From Escallonia rubra (taxonomy: Eukaryota; Streptophyta; Magnoliopsida; Escalloniales; Escalloniaceae): a DNA stretch of 64,000 nt. Positions 10,231 through 22,216 of this stretch are shown here, piece after piece; within the stretch, counting starts at the first letter, position 1; the number at the start of each line of letters is the position of its first letter. The position numbers and the translations under genes were made by a program. Below the pieces are notes generated by a model that had not been told where the DNA came from, made no database searches, and saw only the letters and a list, made by a program, of their open reading frames with translations. The stretch is taken from NCBI GenBank assembly GCA_033065855.1, contig JAVXUO010001224.1, positions 62,001-126,000 on the forward strand, in the 5' to 3' direction.

Positions 10231-11500
10231 CTGAAAAAATAGGTTTAAACACACTCACCAACAAAATTTAGGGGTCTTCTTTGATCTTAGAATATGTTCC
10301 ATTGCAGATATTGGCAATAATATAACAAGCTCCTATATTCGGTATATTGCCTTCTTGCAGATGCCTTTCCAAACCGAAAATGCAACGAGGAGTAAGGTAT
10401 GGCAAAGAAATAATATACCCTTTATATGTTTGTTCCCCATCACCTTTGCCCGCAGTTTGTCCGAGTTGGTTAACATAATGGATTCTAATATTTTGACCAG
10501 GTTCTCATTAAAAGCACAAGTCAGTTTGCAGCCAAGGCCACCCAATAATTTGGGGGCGCAGATAGAGTCCCAAGCCTTAGGGCAGTAATAGTGCTTTTTT
10601 GAGTCATTCATTCCTTACCAAAATCGTCTGAACAAAGAGTCCAACTTGTCACAAATAGCTGCTGGGATGAAAACGGCAACATCGTGTAGATTAGCCATCA
10701 CTACGTATTTGATTAGAATACCTCTTCTTGCCTATGAAAGGTTTCTGGACTGTCAACCACTTGGTCATTCTTTCACCCTATCGATCACAGCCTCAAATAG
10801 AGCTTTCTCCCCCTACTGTGAATGTTCTGCATGCCTAAGTATATGTCATTCTTGTGGGCTTGTTTAATCCCCAACAAGGAACAAAGATCACCCTTAACAT
10901 CTTTTCTAACATTTTTGCTAGAAAAAAAAAATACGAGTTTGAGTTGTTCAAGTGTTTGCCAGACCAGTGGTCATATTTGTAATTGAGAAAACTCTAGCTT
11001 CTAAATAATTTAGCCTGAAAAAAAGAAAACAGCATATGAGATATGACGAGGCTTGCATCTATAGACCTTGATACCATGGATCGCACGTTTTTGCTCTTTT
11101 TTGGTTATGAGTCTGGTAAATAATTTACCACCCAGAATAAACAAAAAGGGGGATAAATGATCCTGTTGCCTCATACCTCTTTTCGGAATAATCGATTTTA
11201 AGGGGCGCCATTAAAGATTGTTGAAAAAAGGGATGTTGATACACATTGCTCAATCTAAGACCTCTTAATCGAGTTAAACCCAAAATATTCTAAAATAGTG
11301 AGCAAAAAAGGACACTTCTAAGCTCTTTCCATCTCAATCTTGATCATCATTAGACCATTTCCCCCCTTCTTTTTCTTCATAGTATGCCAAACTTTTTGGA
11401 CCAAAATGATGTTGTTATTAACGAGGTGATTGGGCACGAAGGCCCTTATACTGAGGTTATCAACTGTGGAAGGACAGCTTTCAGTTGGGCCGTGAGGATT
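10231..11500 (-). mobile_element. LINE 1 reverse transcriptase region, decayed
   Basis: Read on the minus strand in shifting frames the order is that of plant L1 reverse transcriptase. It runs KKKKGGNGLMMIKIEMERA near 11380-11300, RQQDHLSPFLFILGG near 11190-11120, SKNVRKDVKGDLCSLLGIK near 10920-10860, YLGMQ, a CDKLDSLFRRFW-like segment, then AWDSICAPKLLGGLGC (10590-10540) and the linker up to IFS at 10231. The FADD catalytic motif expected between the second and third blocks cannot be found and appears deleted. Multiple stops are present. The same element continues at 5371 on the far side of the inserted TIR element. Confidence 0.85.
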
Positions 11501-12005
11501 TGTGATAAGTTTATATGAAAAAATTGAACAAGCTAATGGACTGTATTGGTTTATGACATAGGGCTATCACATTTGAGGATGAAGGTCAAGTGAGTGTGAT
11601 CATTTCCTTTGGCATATGGCTATTTTCAAATATATTCTTTAAATTGTTTATCACTTTTTTATTATTATTTTGCAGTAGGGTTGTTACATCATCAAGGCTA
11701 GGAGCTTTGTAGGAACCAAAATCTATTAGGCTTGGGTGATCTCACATTCTAAATGATGGATGAAATCAATGGCTTTGATAAGGCTTCTATGTTGGTTTGG
11801 ACATGGCCAAAATGGGTTATCTTCCAAGATCTTGAGGCTATCTTGGTTTATCAGATTTTATTGGCACAAGGCATGTCATTCATGCATGAGAGACCACACT
11901 CTGACTCGACTTGTCTCAAACCCAGATTGGAAAGGTTTTAGATAGGTGGTTCAAGCTCCACGGTATTGAGGATAATGAGGTTGTGACCAGAGTTAAGGGC
12001 CGACA
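11501..12005. other. Unassigned stretch between LINE 1 blocks
   Basis: By position this should be the LINE linker between endonuclease and reverse transcriptase, but neither strand reads a convincing LINE segment. On the plus strand a frame near 11925-12000 reads IGKVLDRWFKLHGIEDNE, which has a retrotransposon-like flavour. It may belong to another insertion whose ends I could not place. Confidence 0.4.
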
Positions 12006-12492
12006 TGTATATCCTACATCGGATGTGCGATAGTATGAGATTATCCTTACAAGACCTTACTTATGATCTTAGAAGTACCAATTGGCTAGCCCTTGTAAGG
12101 GAGGCAATGCCCTGTGATAGGGCCGGGTCGTTACAAATTGTATCAAGCCGACTCTTGAAAGCTCGGATTAGGTTATCTATTTTAGTTGCCGATGGTTGAG
12201 GAAACGAAGGGAAACCCATGTATATCCCACATCAAGAGGATGGTTGGGACAATAAAGGATGAGCCAAATGTATTCCATATCAGCCAAAGAAGAAGATTTT
12301 GGACGATCTTTAGTAGAGCCTTAGCGAGGACGCTAAGACATAAGGAGGGGAGATTGTGATATCCCATATTTGATATGTGATAGTATGATATTGCTTTTAT
12401 AAGACCTTACTTGTGATCTTAGAAGTACCTATTAGCTAGCGCGTTTAAGGGAGGCAACGCCCTGTGGTGGGGCCGAGGAGTGGGTCGTTACA
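12006..12492 (+). mobile_element. TRIM element (miniature LTR retrotransposon)
   Basis: Two similar LTRs, 12006-12135 (130 bp) and 12355-12492 (138 bp), both start TGT and end GTCGTTACA. They share AAGACCTTACTT, GTGATCTTAGAAGTACC and AAGGGAGGCAA. The internal part is about 219 bp. Directly after LTR1 comes TTGTATCAAGCCGACTC, a decayed form of the tRNA-Met primer site TGGTATCAGAGC, and directly before LTR2 the purine tract AAGGAGGGGAGA. There is no coding capacity. The flanking 5 bases do not match well (CGACA and CCGAA), so a target duplication cannot be shown. It lies between LINE 1 blocks. Confidence 0.83.
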
Positions 12493-13270
12493 CCGAATAT
12501 TTTTCTCAATGGTTGTCTTTTGTTCCAAGTATAAGGATTTCTTGAGAAGCGTAGGTTAATAAGACCCTTATTAAAAATGATGATTGTTAGTCCTCTAGAG
12601 GTAGAAGTAGCAGCCGCACGGTCTTCCACCCCTTTTCTCAATTACTTCATTAATATCTCATAAGCAAGGCCATGGCCCAGGAAAAGTTTATGCAGTCACC
12701 ACCAAGTTGCTCCAAAATTTATGTCACTTGCATAAAGAGGTCCATAAAGGAAAAGATTTGGCTGCTACCCTGGTTAGAGGAATCGTCCTCCTACCCCCTA
12801 TATAGCGACAATCAATCGTCTCTAAATGTTTCCAGTGACTTTTATTTAGTGACGCTAAAAAAGTGTTGCTAATAATTGTCGCTGAAAGTGTTAGAAGAAA
12901 AGTCACTATAAACATTTAGCGATTATTAATTATCACTATACACGGGGTTAGAGGAAGACTCCTACAATCCGAGTAGGAGCCAAAGTTTGTTCGTCCATAA
13001 ATTGCAGAAAGCATCCAAGGAGTTGGAATCGGGTTACAAAAATGACTGTATTCATTATATTATGGAAGGCTAAGACAAAATTTCAACATCACAACCTTGA
13101 TGCCGTGCAAGGCAAACCCTTCAAAAGTCGTATCCTTTAAAGAGCAGTTGGTTGGGGGTATGCAGTGATTTGATAAGCCAAGAGTAAAGAGAGTGCTTTC
13201 AAGAGAAGAGGAAAATATTTTGGTTTTGAAGAGAATGAGAACAGTAGGATTTATCTTGCTCATAAGTGGT
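12493..13270 (-). mobile_element. LINE 1 endonuclease region, decayed and interrupted
   Basis: On the minus strand 13263 to about 13063 reads NPTVLILFKTKIFSSSLES and TLGLSNHCIPPTNCS, the beginning of a LINE apurinic endonuclease. After a MITE insertion, 12739 onward gives YGPLYASDINFWSNLVVTA, then an EKRGGRP-like piece and GLINLRFSRNPYTWNKRQP near 12570-12500, the GLxDLGFxGxxFTW motif of plant LINE endonucleases. Frames change repeatedly, so it cannot encode an active protein. Confidence 0.8.
12749..12992. mobile_element. MULE-type MITE, copy 1
   Basis: A 244-bp element flanked by identical 9-bp copies GTCCATAAA (12740-12748 and 12993-13001). It opens GGAAAAGATTTGGCT and closes AGCCAAAGTTTGTTC, with imperfect inverted ends of about 45 bp. 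The interior has TATATAGCGACA and TTTAGTGACGCTAAAAAAG. Removing it restores the LINE endonuclease frame. A second copy lies at 57670-57950. The 9-bp duplication points to the Mutator superfamily. Confidence 0.88.
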
Positions 13271-16138
13271 GCAGGGCTTGGACTTTAGTCCGTCATCCAA
13301 GCCCTTGAAGTTCTTAAAGGGATCACTGGTGCCCGTGGGCCGTGGCTGAAGGGGCAAATGCTCCACCATTAGAATTTAGAAAGTACTGCCGATTGGTCAA
13401 AGTTGCAAGTGTCTTTATTTTTTTTATATATAAAGATCGAAAATAGCATTGATAAAGTGCTTATGCAGCAATTACATTAGCCAAACGGCATAAAGGTCAC
13501 GACAAACCCGTGACTCTGTGTACACAGTAATTTTGACAACTAACCTGGTAAACTTATGCACATTACAATTGAAATAAAGCAGAGCAAATCCTGCACTTTA
13601 ACTCAACTTAAAGTTACATGCTCAATCTTTAGGATTAGCAAACAAAAAGAAAATAAACATAAAAAGTAATAAAGCACAAGTACAACGTGGTAACAATAGA
13701 GCAGACAACGGGAACCGCACTACCCAAAGGTGAGTAAACCGTTAAACAAGGCACAACACACCACCAAGATCGTCAACACCACAAATTTAATCCTTCTACT
13801 ATTCTTTTCTCAAATTCGAACCAATTTTCACGAGATAGGGCGGAGAAAACACTACTTACCCACAACAAATCATGGTAGACACAAGACGCTGAATCACCGA
13901 AAGGAGCCCTCACCCCTCAACCAGAACAGATTGCCCCGAACCCCAGACAAATCTCCCCCTCCCCCCACCCAAGGCCTCGATTCCCCCCCTTTTTCTCCCA
14001 ACAAAACGCACCCTACCCCACCCCCGATACCCTATCCCCCCCCCCCAACACCACCCGCCCCAGACCCCCAGGATCCACCAAACAAACCATAACCATGGCT
14101 AAGCCCCCTCAAAATCAAGCCCTCTTGCAACTACCAAAGATATCACAACCAACCACAAACCCCAATTCTAGTTTTTCACCACCGTACATCAAGGAACAAA
14201 TAGGAATGAAAAGCATAAAATTTAAGGAGTTTTTAGAAATGTCGGTCAAGCAGCGCCTGCGTAATTCTGATCACCGCCGGCGAAGATCCGGTCGCCTCCG
14301 ACGGAAGGTGCAAAAGAAAACGAAATGGACAGATCTGTTTGGATCTACCAAGATCGATCGAGATCGGAGACGAGAGCTCGCCGTCTCCGATCAGATCTGG
14401 TGAGACGCGCACCGCCACCGTCCGCCCATCCCTTGCGTCGTCGGCCACCCACTAATCAAGCCTTAATGCTACCACCACACAAGACGAAAACATGGAAGCC
14501 GGAGAGGCTGCCGCCCCACGCGGGCGGAAGCACGGTGGGGCGGCCATGGTGGCTCTCTGTAGGACTTTGTTCTTTAGAGAGAAGGCAGAGAGAATTGTTT
14601 TTTAGAGAGAGAAATTCCGGTTATTTCATCAAGTGTCTTGATTGTATTTAACATTGTTTGGATGATTCTGACGTGCCTTTTATTTCTGCCTCAGGCATTT
14701 TAGTATGGGTGTGGTTCAGCAAAACGCAGAGTAGCTTGGATAGGGCCTAGAAAGTGAGAGTTGGTATTGTACTAAGAGGAGTAGAGATGGTTTTGATTTT
14801 CTTAGACGAGGGGTTGATATAGGTGAAGTTTTCTTCTCTGGGTTTTGGTTTTTCTTTCTTTCAAAGGGCATCCTTTTCCTGCGGGTCAGACTAGGCAAGG
14901 ACTTTTTTTATTTTAGTTGTCTTATATTTAACAGTAACTAAGGGGATGTGGGTTACTTCAGGGTTATTTGGTTCAAAAGGTTAAAATAGTTTAAGCATGT
15001 TAGGTAACACGAAGGACGAAGCTGGGCGTGGAGTTGCTTGCAGGCTCTAGTTGATCCTTAAATGAAGCCCCTGATCCACGGGGGATAGCCTCTTGGGTAG
15101 GCAGGGTTGTTTTCTAGTTTGGGGTTTTTGGTTTTGTAACTCCAGTAAAGAGGGGGTATCAATGGGGTAAGAAGAAGGGGCTTGGCCTTTAAGTGGGCAG
15201 GTAACAGGGATGAAGATTCACCAAAGGGTGACCGGATTTTCATTCCGTAGTTCTAGCCACTGTTCATTCAGAGACGCTAACACAAGCGTGGACAATGTGC
15301 CACCACCAATCTGCTCCATCAAAAGATATGCAGCTGTTCCATGATGACATATAAGTATCTCAAACGAGGGTCCCCAGATGCTCTTGCATGCTAAAGTAAC
15401 TAGATTTGACCGGAACTACGCCCAACAGAGTACGTTGATTCTCATCTCTCCGCCCCATTTTCTTTGCCACAAAATTTTAACAATAGCAACTTTTATAAAG
15501 ACAATTAAAAGCTACTAGAGCTATGACAGCAGGGTTCCGGCCAACTTCTGAGATTCTACGACTAAAGAACAGCCTGCCTAGGAGGCAATTTCAGGAGAAT
15601 ACACCAAGGATGCAAGATCAGGAGAAGATATATCACTGGGGTGGCTCCTCATTTACGAGAAACAAATTGCATCCCAAAGAAGAATAAAGCAAGTCACAGG
15701 AATGAGAAGTCAACTTTTGTAACACTATCGAAATTGTGCATAGAATCACAAATTGATGATGTCCCTCCATGCCAAAAACAAGGGGTAAACAGTTCCTTGG
15801 TTATCTTTGACAGGAAGTTAACCAATCTCTAACTCATATGGACACCACGAAAAGCAACTTAACCTGCCAAGCAACACCGAACAATTACTTAAGCAGTTAA
15901 CGGGTGTGTTAAATCATAATCGATTCTTCTAAACATCAATGCTAACATATCACAAATTGGTGGTTCAAAACAAGAAAACACAATATCAACTCCCTGTGCA
16001 AAAATGATGCACAAATTCATCCTCATCTACTACAAGCTGCACTCAGGTGCATTAGAAATGGTCTCCAACTCTTACGTGACGAGGGGATGAAGGTGCTCAA
16101 ATATAATACCTGCGAGTGGATATCAACTCTGGGCATGA
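13271..16138. other. Intergenic, low-complexity and GC-rich segments, plus RPN10 3' flank
   Basis: 13900-14090 is C-rich and reads as proline-rich nonsense. 14240-14620 is GC-rich and, on the minus strand, resembles a transposon leader with repeated TCTCTCTAAA words; it could be the 5' region of LINE 1, but I see no clear ORF1. 15640-16138 probably includes the 3' untranslated region of RPN10. No poly(A) signal was assigned. Confidence 0.45.
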
Positions 16139-19100
16139 TCACTTGTCCTCCTTCGGAGCCTTGTCCTCGTTATTCTTCTGCTCAGGCTGACAAAAAATCA
16201 GGAAATAAGTTAACCACCACAAATAGGTCACAATTTACACAACTGTATACTATTTACACAACTGTATACTTTAACCCACATGTAAACACAAGGCCATGAG
16301 TAACTTCAAATCAGCATCACTTATTTAAGCAGAATTAGTCTCCATTCTATATGGGGCAAGTAGTTATAAGGCATACTCGAGTATAAATAGACAACTATGC
16401 TACATGAAAGCAATCTCCACTGCCTGCTTAACACTCTAGCTGTAGCCTCATAAAACACAAGTATATTCATGTACTCAGCAGGCAATTTACAGAGATTCGC
16501 CAGAATAATAGATCATGAGACTTGAGTAGTAAAGGGAAGGTTCTTCCCCAGTATGCTATAACCCATTGTATCGGTCCCGTTGTAACTACGAAATGTACTA
16601 CCATCCATGAGAAGACCAAATCAAGGAGCACGCATACCATTACGAAGAGAGACATGTACTGTTTTGTGATCACACTAGTGCATTCCCAGCAGTGCAACAT
16701 CCAAAAAGATATGAGCGGTCGGAATTATATTATATTAAAAACATAAAGATACAGGCAAGATACAGAACATGAATAATATTCATATAAAAAGATAAAAAGG
16801 GAGAAACATATGAACACTTGAGAAAAAACTCTGCAACATGTAAGAGGAACAGACTCACCTCAGACTGACTTTGCATGGACGCAAGCAAATCTTTAACGGA
16901 AGGGTCATTAGGATCAACACCTGGGAGCTGTGAAAGCAATAACAAACTATGAACAAAAAATCCACCAAAATTTAACTACAACTTCCCACCCATCCCAGAG
17001 GCTAAGTGGACATACCGAAGCAAGGATAGACGAGACAAAAGACTGGTCCGCCAACAAATTACTCATATCTGTCTGGCTTGACTGATCCTTTGCACCGTCC
17101 TGCACGGACAACTGAAGTGCTGCAAGGATCACGAGAGGATTCCATCAACAGAAGCATACAAGGGGAAAAATATCAATTTCTGTAATCTGTATGGCCCAAA
17201 TAATTTAAGTCCAGTCTTTGATTTATAATACTGGGTAACTACGGCCATCAGTCTTTGATTAATATTTTTCTGTCTCCATTTTCTTTTGCCGTACTTTTTA
17301 ACGTACTTTCTAGTAGAAAAAACCGATTAGTGCTCATAAGAATCATAGTTTTCCCGTCATGTATTTCACAAACTGTAACAGTGTAGTCTCCATGTGACAT
17401 AGAACCAATAAGCCAAGAGACAAATGACAAACAAACTTCATGTAAAGACCTTGTAAAAGGACATTGACAAACTCAAGGCTAGACTATTAGGTTACAACCC
17501 CCCACTTCCCACCTCAGGAACTTTTACTCTATTGCACCTCTCTCAAAGTGTGCATCCTTATTCTAATCTTGATTCTTGTTTTATATTCCATATAAACCTA
17601 TCGGTACACTAGAACTTTGCAGACTATATTAGCACCCTGAATACAAAATGATACAAGGAAGACCCATCATAATTTGCATTGGAGAAGTCGCCACAAAAAA
17701 ATATCATCCACGTAAGATACTAAATAAGAGTAACTTTTAGCATTTTAGCAGTAAAAAGAATGATTAACTCTTATTTTCACAAGGTTCGAAAACAAAAAAG
17801 CTGAACATATACAAAATAGGATCCTCGTTAATAACGAACTCACCAAGTGCCAAGTCTTGATCATCGGCAGCTGCCTCCGACATATCTGTATCTCGCGTAG
17901 CAGCAGTAGTGGCAGGATCATCCATTGACATTGCAAGGGCCTGCTGTAGTAGGGCATTCTCATCATCCTGTAAGATATGCAAGGCCAGGTATTACTTCTA
18001 CTGATTTCTGATAGCCATAAACCAAAACGGACAGAAGAAGGCCATAAAAGTTGTAATGTTCAGCATAAATCTACAGGACACATCAATCCACTGATGACAT
18101 CTCCCTCTTAGGGAAGCAGGTGGCTTCTTTTCCTTCGTCGGGTGTTGGGGGTTTTGGGTGTTGGTGGGGGGGGGTGATGATCTGAGTAGCACGGAAACTG
18201 AGTCCGAAGTGTCAAAGGCGTGTCTGGTCCGGTATCCTTCGAGGAGAATCACTCATAGCGCTATGACAACTACTTTAGAAAAGGTCTTTAAATAACAAAT
18301 TATAAATAACATCCATGCTGTAAGGAACAGCGTAAGACGAACAATAGGCTGGGAAAAGAAGAGCTGAGAAAAAAGCAAAAACTTGATTGAATTTCGAAAC
18401 AGAAAAAAAATGCATAAACATAAGGTATATACGATACCTCAACCACCTAAAACCGCTATGTCTTTGCAAGTGCTCACCGCCTACTTTTATACGGCTTACA
18501 AGCAAACACATCACTCTCTTATTCAAGAGGCCACTACTCCTTATCCACCACCACACAAACAACCATATCTCACAACATTTCCGGAATGTCTCCTAAAGAT
18601 AATCATTCCCACACAACCACTAAAATCTTACAACTGCACACCGACTATGCAAGTGATAGGCTCATTGCTCCCAAAGTATATTAATCTTAACAAACCCTTC
18701 ACTTTTCGGGCTACCCAACTGAAGTGCAAGAGAGAGCAAGGGAGTGAAGAGGGAAGGAAGAATATTCTTAACTAAAATCTCAATCGTTCAATACATGTAT
18801 GTACGACTCTTCCACCTAGTCAATCACCTAAAGAACCTCGCAACGATGAGAATGAATCAATTTGGCTTTAGGAGGCTACCAAAGAGTGCTCTTTATAGGT
18901 ACAAAACTTCTCCATTCACCATTCCTAGTTCTCTTGCTTATCTAAGTTATATGGAACGCGAGGCAGTAAGTTTTGGGAATACAAGAAGCCTCTCGTATAA
19001 TCTAAGAGCCTGGAGCATTTATCGTCAGTCTTCTGATGCATTAAACTTACCATATAGTGCAAGGAGATAAACTTGAAGTACGCTAGTCTGCCTCTCTAGC

Positions 19101-22100
19101 TATTGTTGAAGTACCCTAGTCTGCCTCTCTAGTTATTGTTTTATGTATGTCAACTTCAAATTGGAGATAGCAATATAGGATTATAGCTACCTTCTTGGTT
19201 TATATGGTGAGAGTGGCCTATGGGATCATGACGAGGAAATAGACAGTGCTAGAAGAAAAATGTGGCTAGGAGAATTGGAAAAGATTAATTCAAGAAAACG
19301 GTCCTTGTTTGTCATGGTCACAGCATATAAATGCTAGGACATCATACCCATGAGCTTATGTCAGATGAAGGCTGGTTTCTCGCAATTATGATGGGACATG
19401 AAGGACTTGTGAGGGACTGAGGGGAGTAGATTAAGTACCCCAGAAGGAAAGGGACTAGTCCTAAATGTTGCTAGTGGTAATTAGTTATTAAATACCGCAA
19501 CATTAAAACGCCTCCATGCAACATCTACTTCTTTGACCCTAATGATTATGTACTCTTGAGTTTTCACAAGTAATTTGCTGTGATAGCATGCAAAGGCTTT
19601 AATTTAATTTACTGTAGGAGCTAAAGGTTCCACACTTCCACCCTTCTGAGTTGGGTATGTTTGATGCAAAACTTTTGACTGTTGAAAAGACTAGAAAGCA
19701 TGTGACTCCATAAACTGAGAATGGAAGATGGTGTCTTTCGTTTTTCCTTTTTTAGAGTGGAAAAGGGAAGCACGGGTGCCTGTATGTTAATCACCGCCAG
19801 ACTTCGTATACATGGGCTTTTTTTAATAGCCTTGTATCATTCAGAACACTCAATTGTCTCCTCCTGTTCCTGTGACATCGCGAGAGTAAATTAATTGCTT
19901 TGATAAGTTGGGAAGTACTGTGACTGTTTGTCATGTGACGGTTTAAATTACACAATTAATGCTCAGAAAGCACAGAAACGTGCCCATCCTTACAGATAAG
20001 CACTTTGACATGATAAATAGGCGGTAAAAACAAAATTGGAAGAAGTGGGAAAAGTCAGGCGAAGAAACAAACCATTAGATCGTTCGTCTTATTCTCTGCA
20101 TCTGAAGGCGCAGCAGCAACATTTTCAGTCATAGTTGCATCTTGTGAGGTAGATTGTTCCCCACCCTTCGAAGCATCCTCTGCAGCCTTTTTGGCAGCTG
20201 CTTCTTGTCTTGCCCTCTCCTCTTCCATTGAAACGCGGAGAGCAAGAGCCAGTTCAGGATCCAAATTCGGATCCACCCCGAAATCAAAACCAGATACACC
20301 ACCAGCTGCAGCCGCTGCGGCAGCTGCTGCAAACCCGCTTCCACCCTCTCCATCACCGGTAAAGATAGGAGTACTATCAAAGGGGGAAAAAATATCAATT
20401 CAATTCTATCTACCTACCATTTAAGAAGTTATCATGGAAGTTTTGAGCAGTAACCTTATAAGCACGTCAGAAAGAGCGTTTGAGCCAGGAGGAACATGAA
20501 CAATGTGACTGCTATCATTGCTATTCACGGCGGCAACCAGGGCCTCAAGCTTTTCTGACTTTGCATCTTCTTCTTCCCCAAAGTCCACAACATCAAGAGC
20601 TACATTGTTCTTCTTTAACTTCCTTCCAATCATCTCCAATACCTTCTTGTCATATTTAACGGGACTGAAAGCACGTAATTTTTCCAGTAAGTTTGGGAAT
20701 CAAAAAAAGTATTCCACATATCACAGTAGAGAACCAAGTCACGAGGCTACCCACCCTCCGCCAAATACAATAATTCTTTGTTGTTGTTTTTTGTTCTGGC
20801 GATGCTTAAGGGCCAACTGAGCTACTTGGATCCCTGCTGCCAAGTTCATCTCACCGCCTATTTCTAAACCTGAATTAAACATATATGAAATTTTCAGCAC
20901 ATCATACAAAAACATCATATCCATCAATAGGGGACCTTTTTGGCTGTTTCACATTAGCAAATAGGCAAAGAGTGGCCACCATTTCACATCCAAAAGGAAA
21001 CAGTATCCAGATAACATGTATTTAGTTTGGCTAAAAGAACACAACAGGGAATTTCAGTAGTAATCGATGCACAACTCATGGAAAAGAATTTGCAGATTAA
21101 TCCTGAGAAGAAGACATATTATCACCGGCAAGATCTGTCACCTTGACTCACACATTTCCGCCTTTCTTCAGTGAAATTAACAATGCTATGCAACTTCTAA
21201 ATACAAATCACCGCCTATCTATTGATAAGTACGGTACAGCAGATCAGAACTCAAAACTGCAACGGCACTTAACGGTCATTGCGATCAAAATTTAGCACTA
21301 ACACACAAGAGGTGAAGCTCACCATGCATGCAAGCTAAGATCTTGCCAAGATCGCTGGTTGGAGTGACCAAAACACGCACCCCTTTGCCCGCCATCGTCA
21401 ATACTCCCACAGTATTCTCCGGATTAGACTGCACACGAAACCCACAGAGATAGTCCAAACAACTGCACAACAGTTACAAACCCTAAAAACTACTATCTAT
21501 ATTTCCAAAATCAAGTTCCAATTTTTAGAGTTTGGACACCTAAGCATCGATCACAGTTGTCACTTTTGCCTACATCTAACTTGCATATGGTGCTTAGTTA
21601 ACTGTTATTTGTCAATTTTACCCTCGTTTGACTTGTCAGGGAGCGTTTACCTTTGACTTACTAATTCTGTTCAACAAAAAAGCTTACTTTGCACACCCTA
21701 ATATGCTTGTCCACACCTCATTGTCGCTAAAAAGTACGTAAAGTGACCACGCGTTGAACTTTGAGGTGTGGACAGGCATATCGGGGTGAGGGAATACCCG
21801 CTCCCTTAGTCAATCATATAGGTGTTCAACTTCTGACCTAGAAACTTGTTAAACAGTCCAGCAGACTCCAATTTAAAACGGCGGACCCTAGAATCTGAAC
21901 TCCGATCTAGAACCCGGTACAGTGAAGTTTATGCATAAGTCACTATCTGTTTAGAAGATAAAGCCAGCATGCTTGGTTACCTGAGTTTTGGCACCGCAGA
22001 TTAGGTTAACGGCGTCGGCCTGGGCTTGAAACCTATTGGGCGAATAGTCGCCGTTACGCATCCACTCGGAATTGTCGATGCAGATCATTGTCGCCTGATA

Positions 22101-22216
22101 GATTAAATCGAACAAGAAATCGGTAAAATCAAAACCCTAACTAGTGAGACAAGAAGGATAAACAGCCACGAATTAGATGGAGAAACATGGAACCGAAGGA
22201 GTACCTCGAGCACCAT
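16139..22216 (-). CDS. RPN10: 26S proteasome regulatory subunit RPN10 (ubiquitin receptor)
   Basis: RPN10 binds polyubiquitin chains and sits between base and lid of the proteasome 19S particle. Coding exons on the minus strand are 22205-22216, 21981-22094, 21323-21428, 20755-20869, 20455-20664, 20073-20373, 17844-17967, 17016-17119, 16859-16927 and 16139-16186. They sum to 1203 bases, 400 residues plus TGA. All junctions are GT..AG and in phase. The start [20 protein letters not shown] is the family's fixed N-terminus and opens the VWA domain (about residues 1-190, with [20 protein letters not shown]). Ubiquitin-interacting motifs follow, [25 protein letters not shown] and DLALALQLSV, then [15 protein letters not shown] and a lysine-rich end. 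Length is close to other plant RPN10 proteins. The first coding exon has only 12 bases, and intron 6 is 2.1 kb. The sequence looks intact and functional. Confidence 0.97.
17968..20072 (-). other. Large RPN10 intron 6
   Basis: This 2105-bp intron splits the region between the first and second ubiquitin-interacting motifs. It contains a G-rich run near 18164-18176 and a 33-bp tandem duplication at 19073-19138. I recognise no gene in it. Confidence 0.85.
19073..19138. repeat. 33-bp tandem duplication
   Basis: Two units (19073-19105 and 19106-19138) share AGTCTGCCTCTCTAG and TTGAAGTAC and differ at only a few bases. Confidence 0.9.

Noticed and set aside
13730-14092. Proline-rich protein of 120 residues
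   Set aside because: The frame is a C-run artefact. There is no family similarity and no plausible promoter or splice context.
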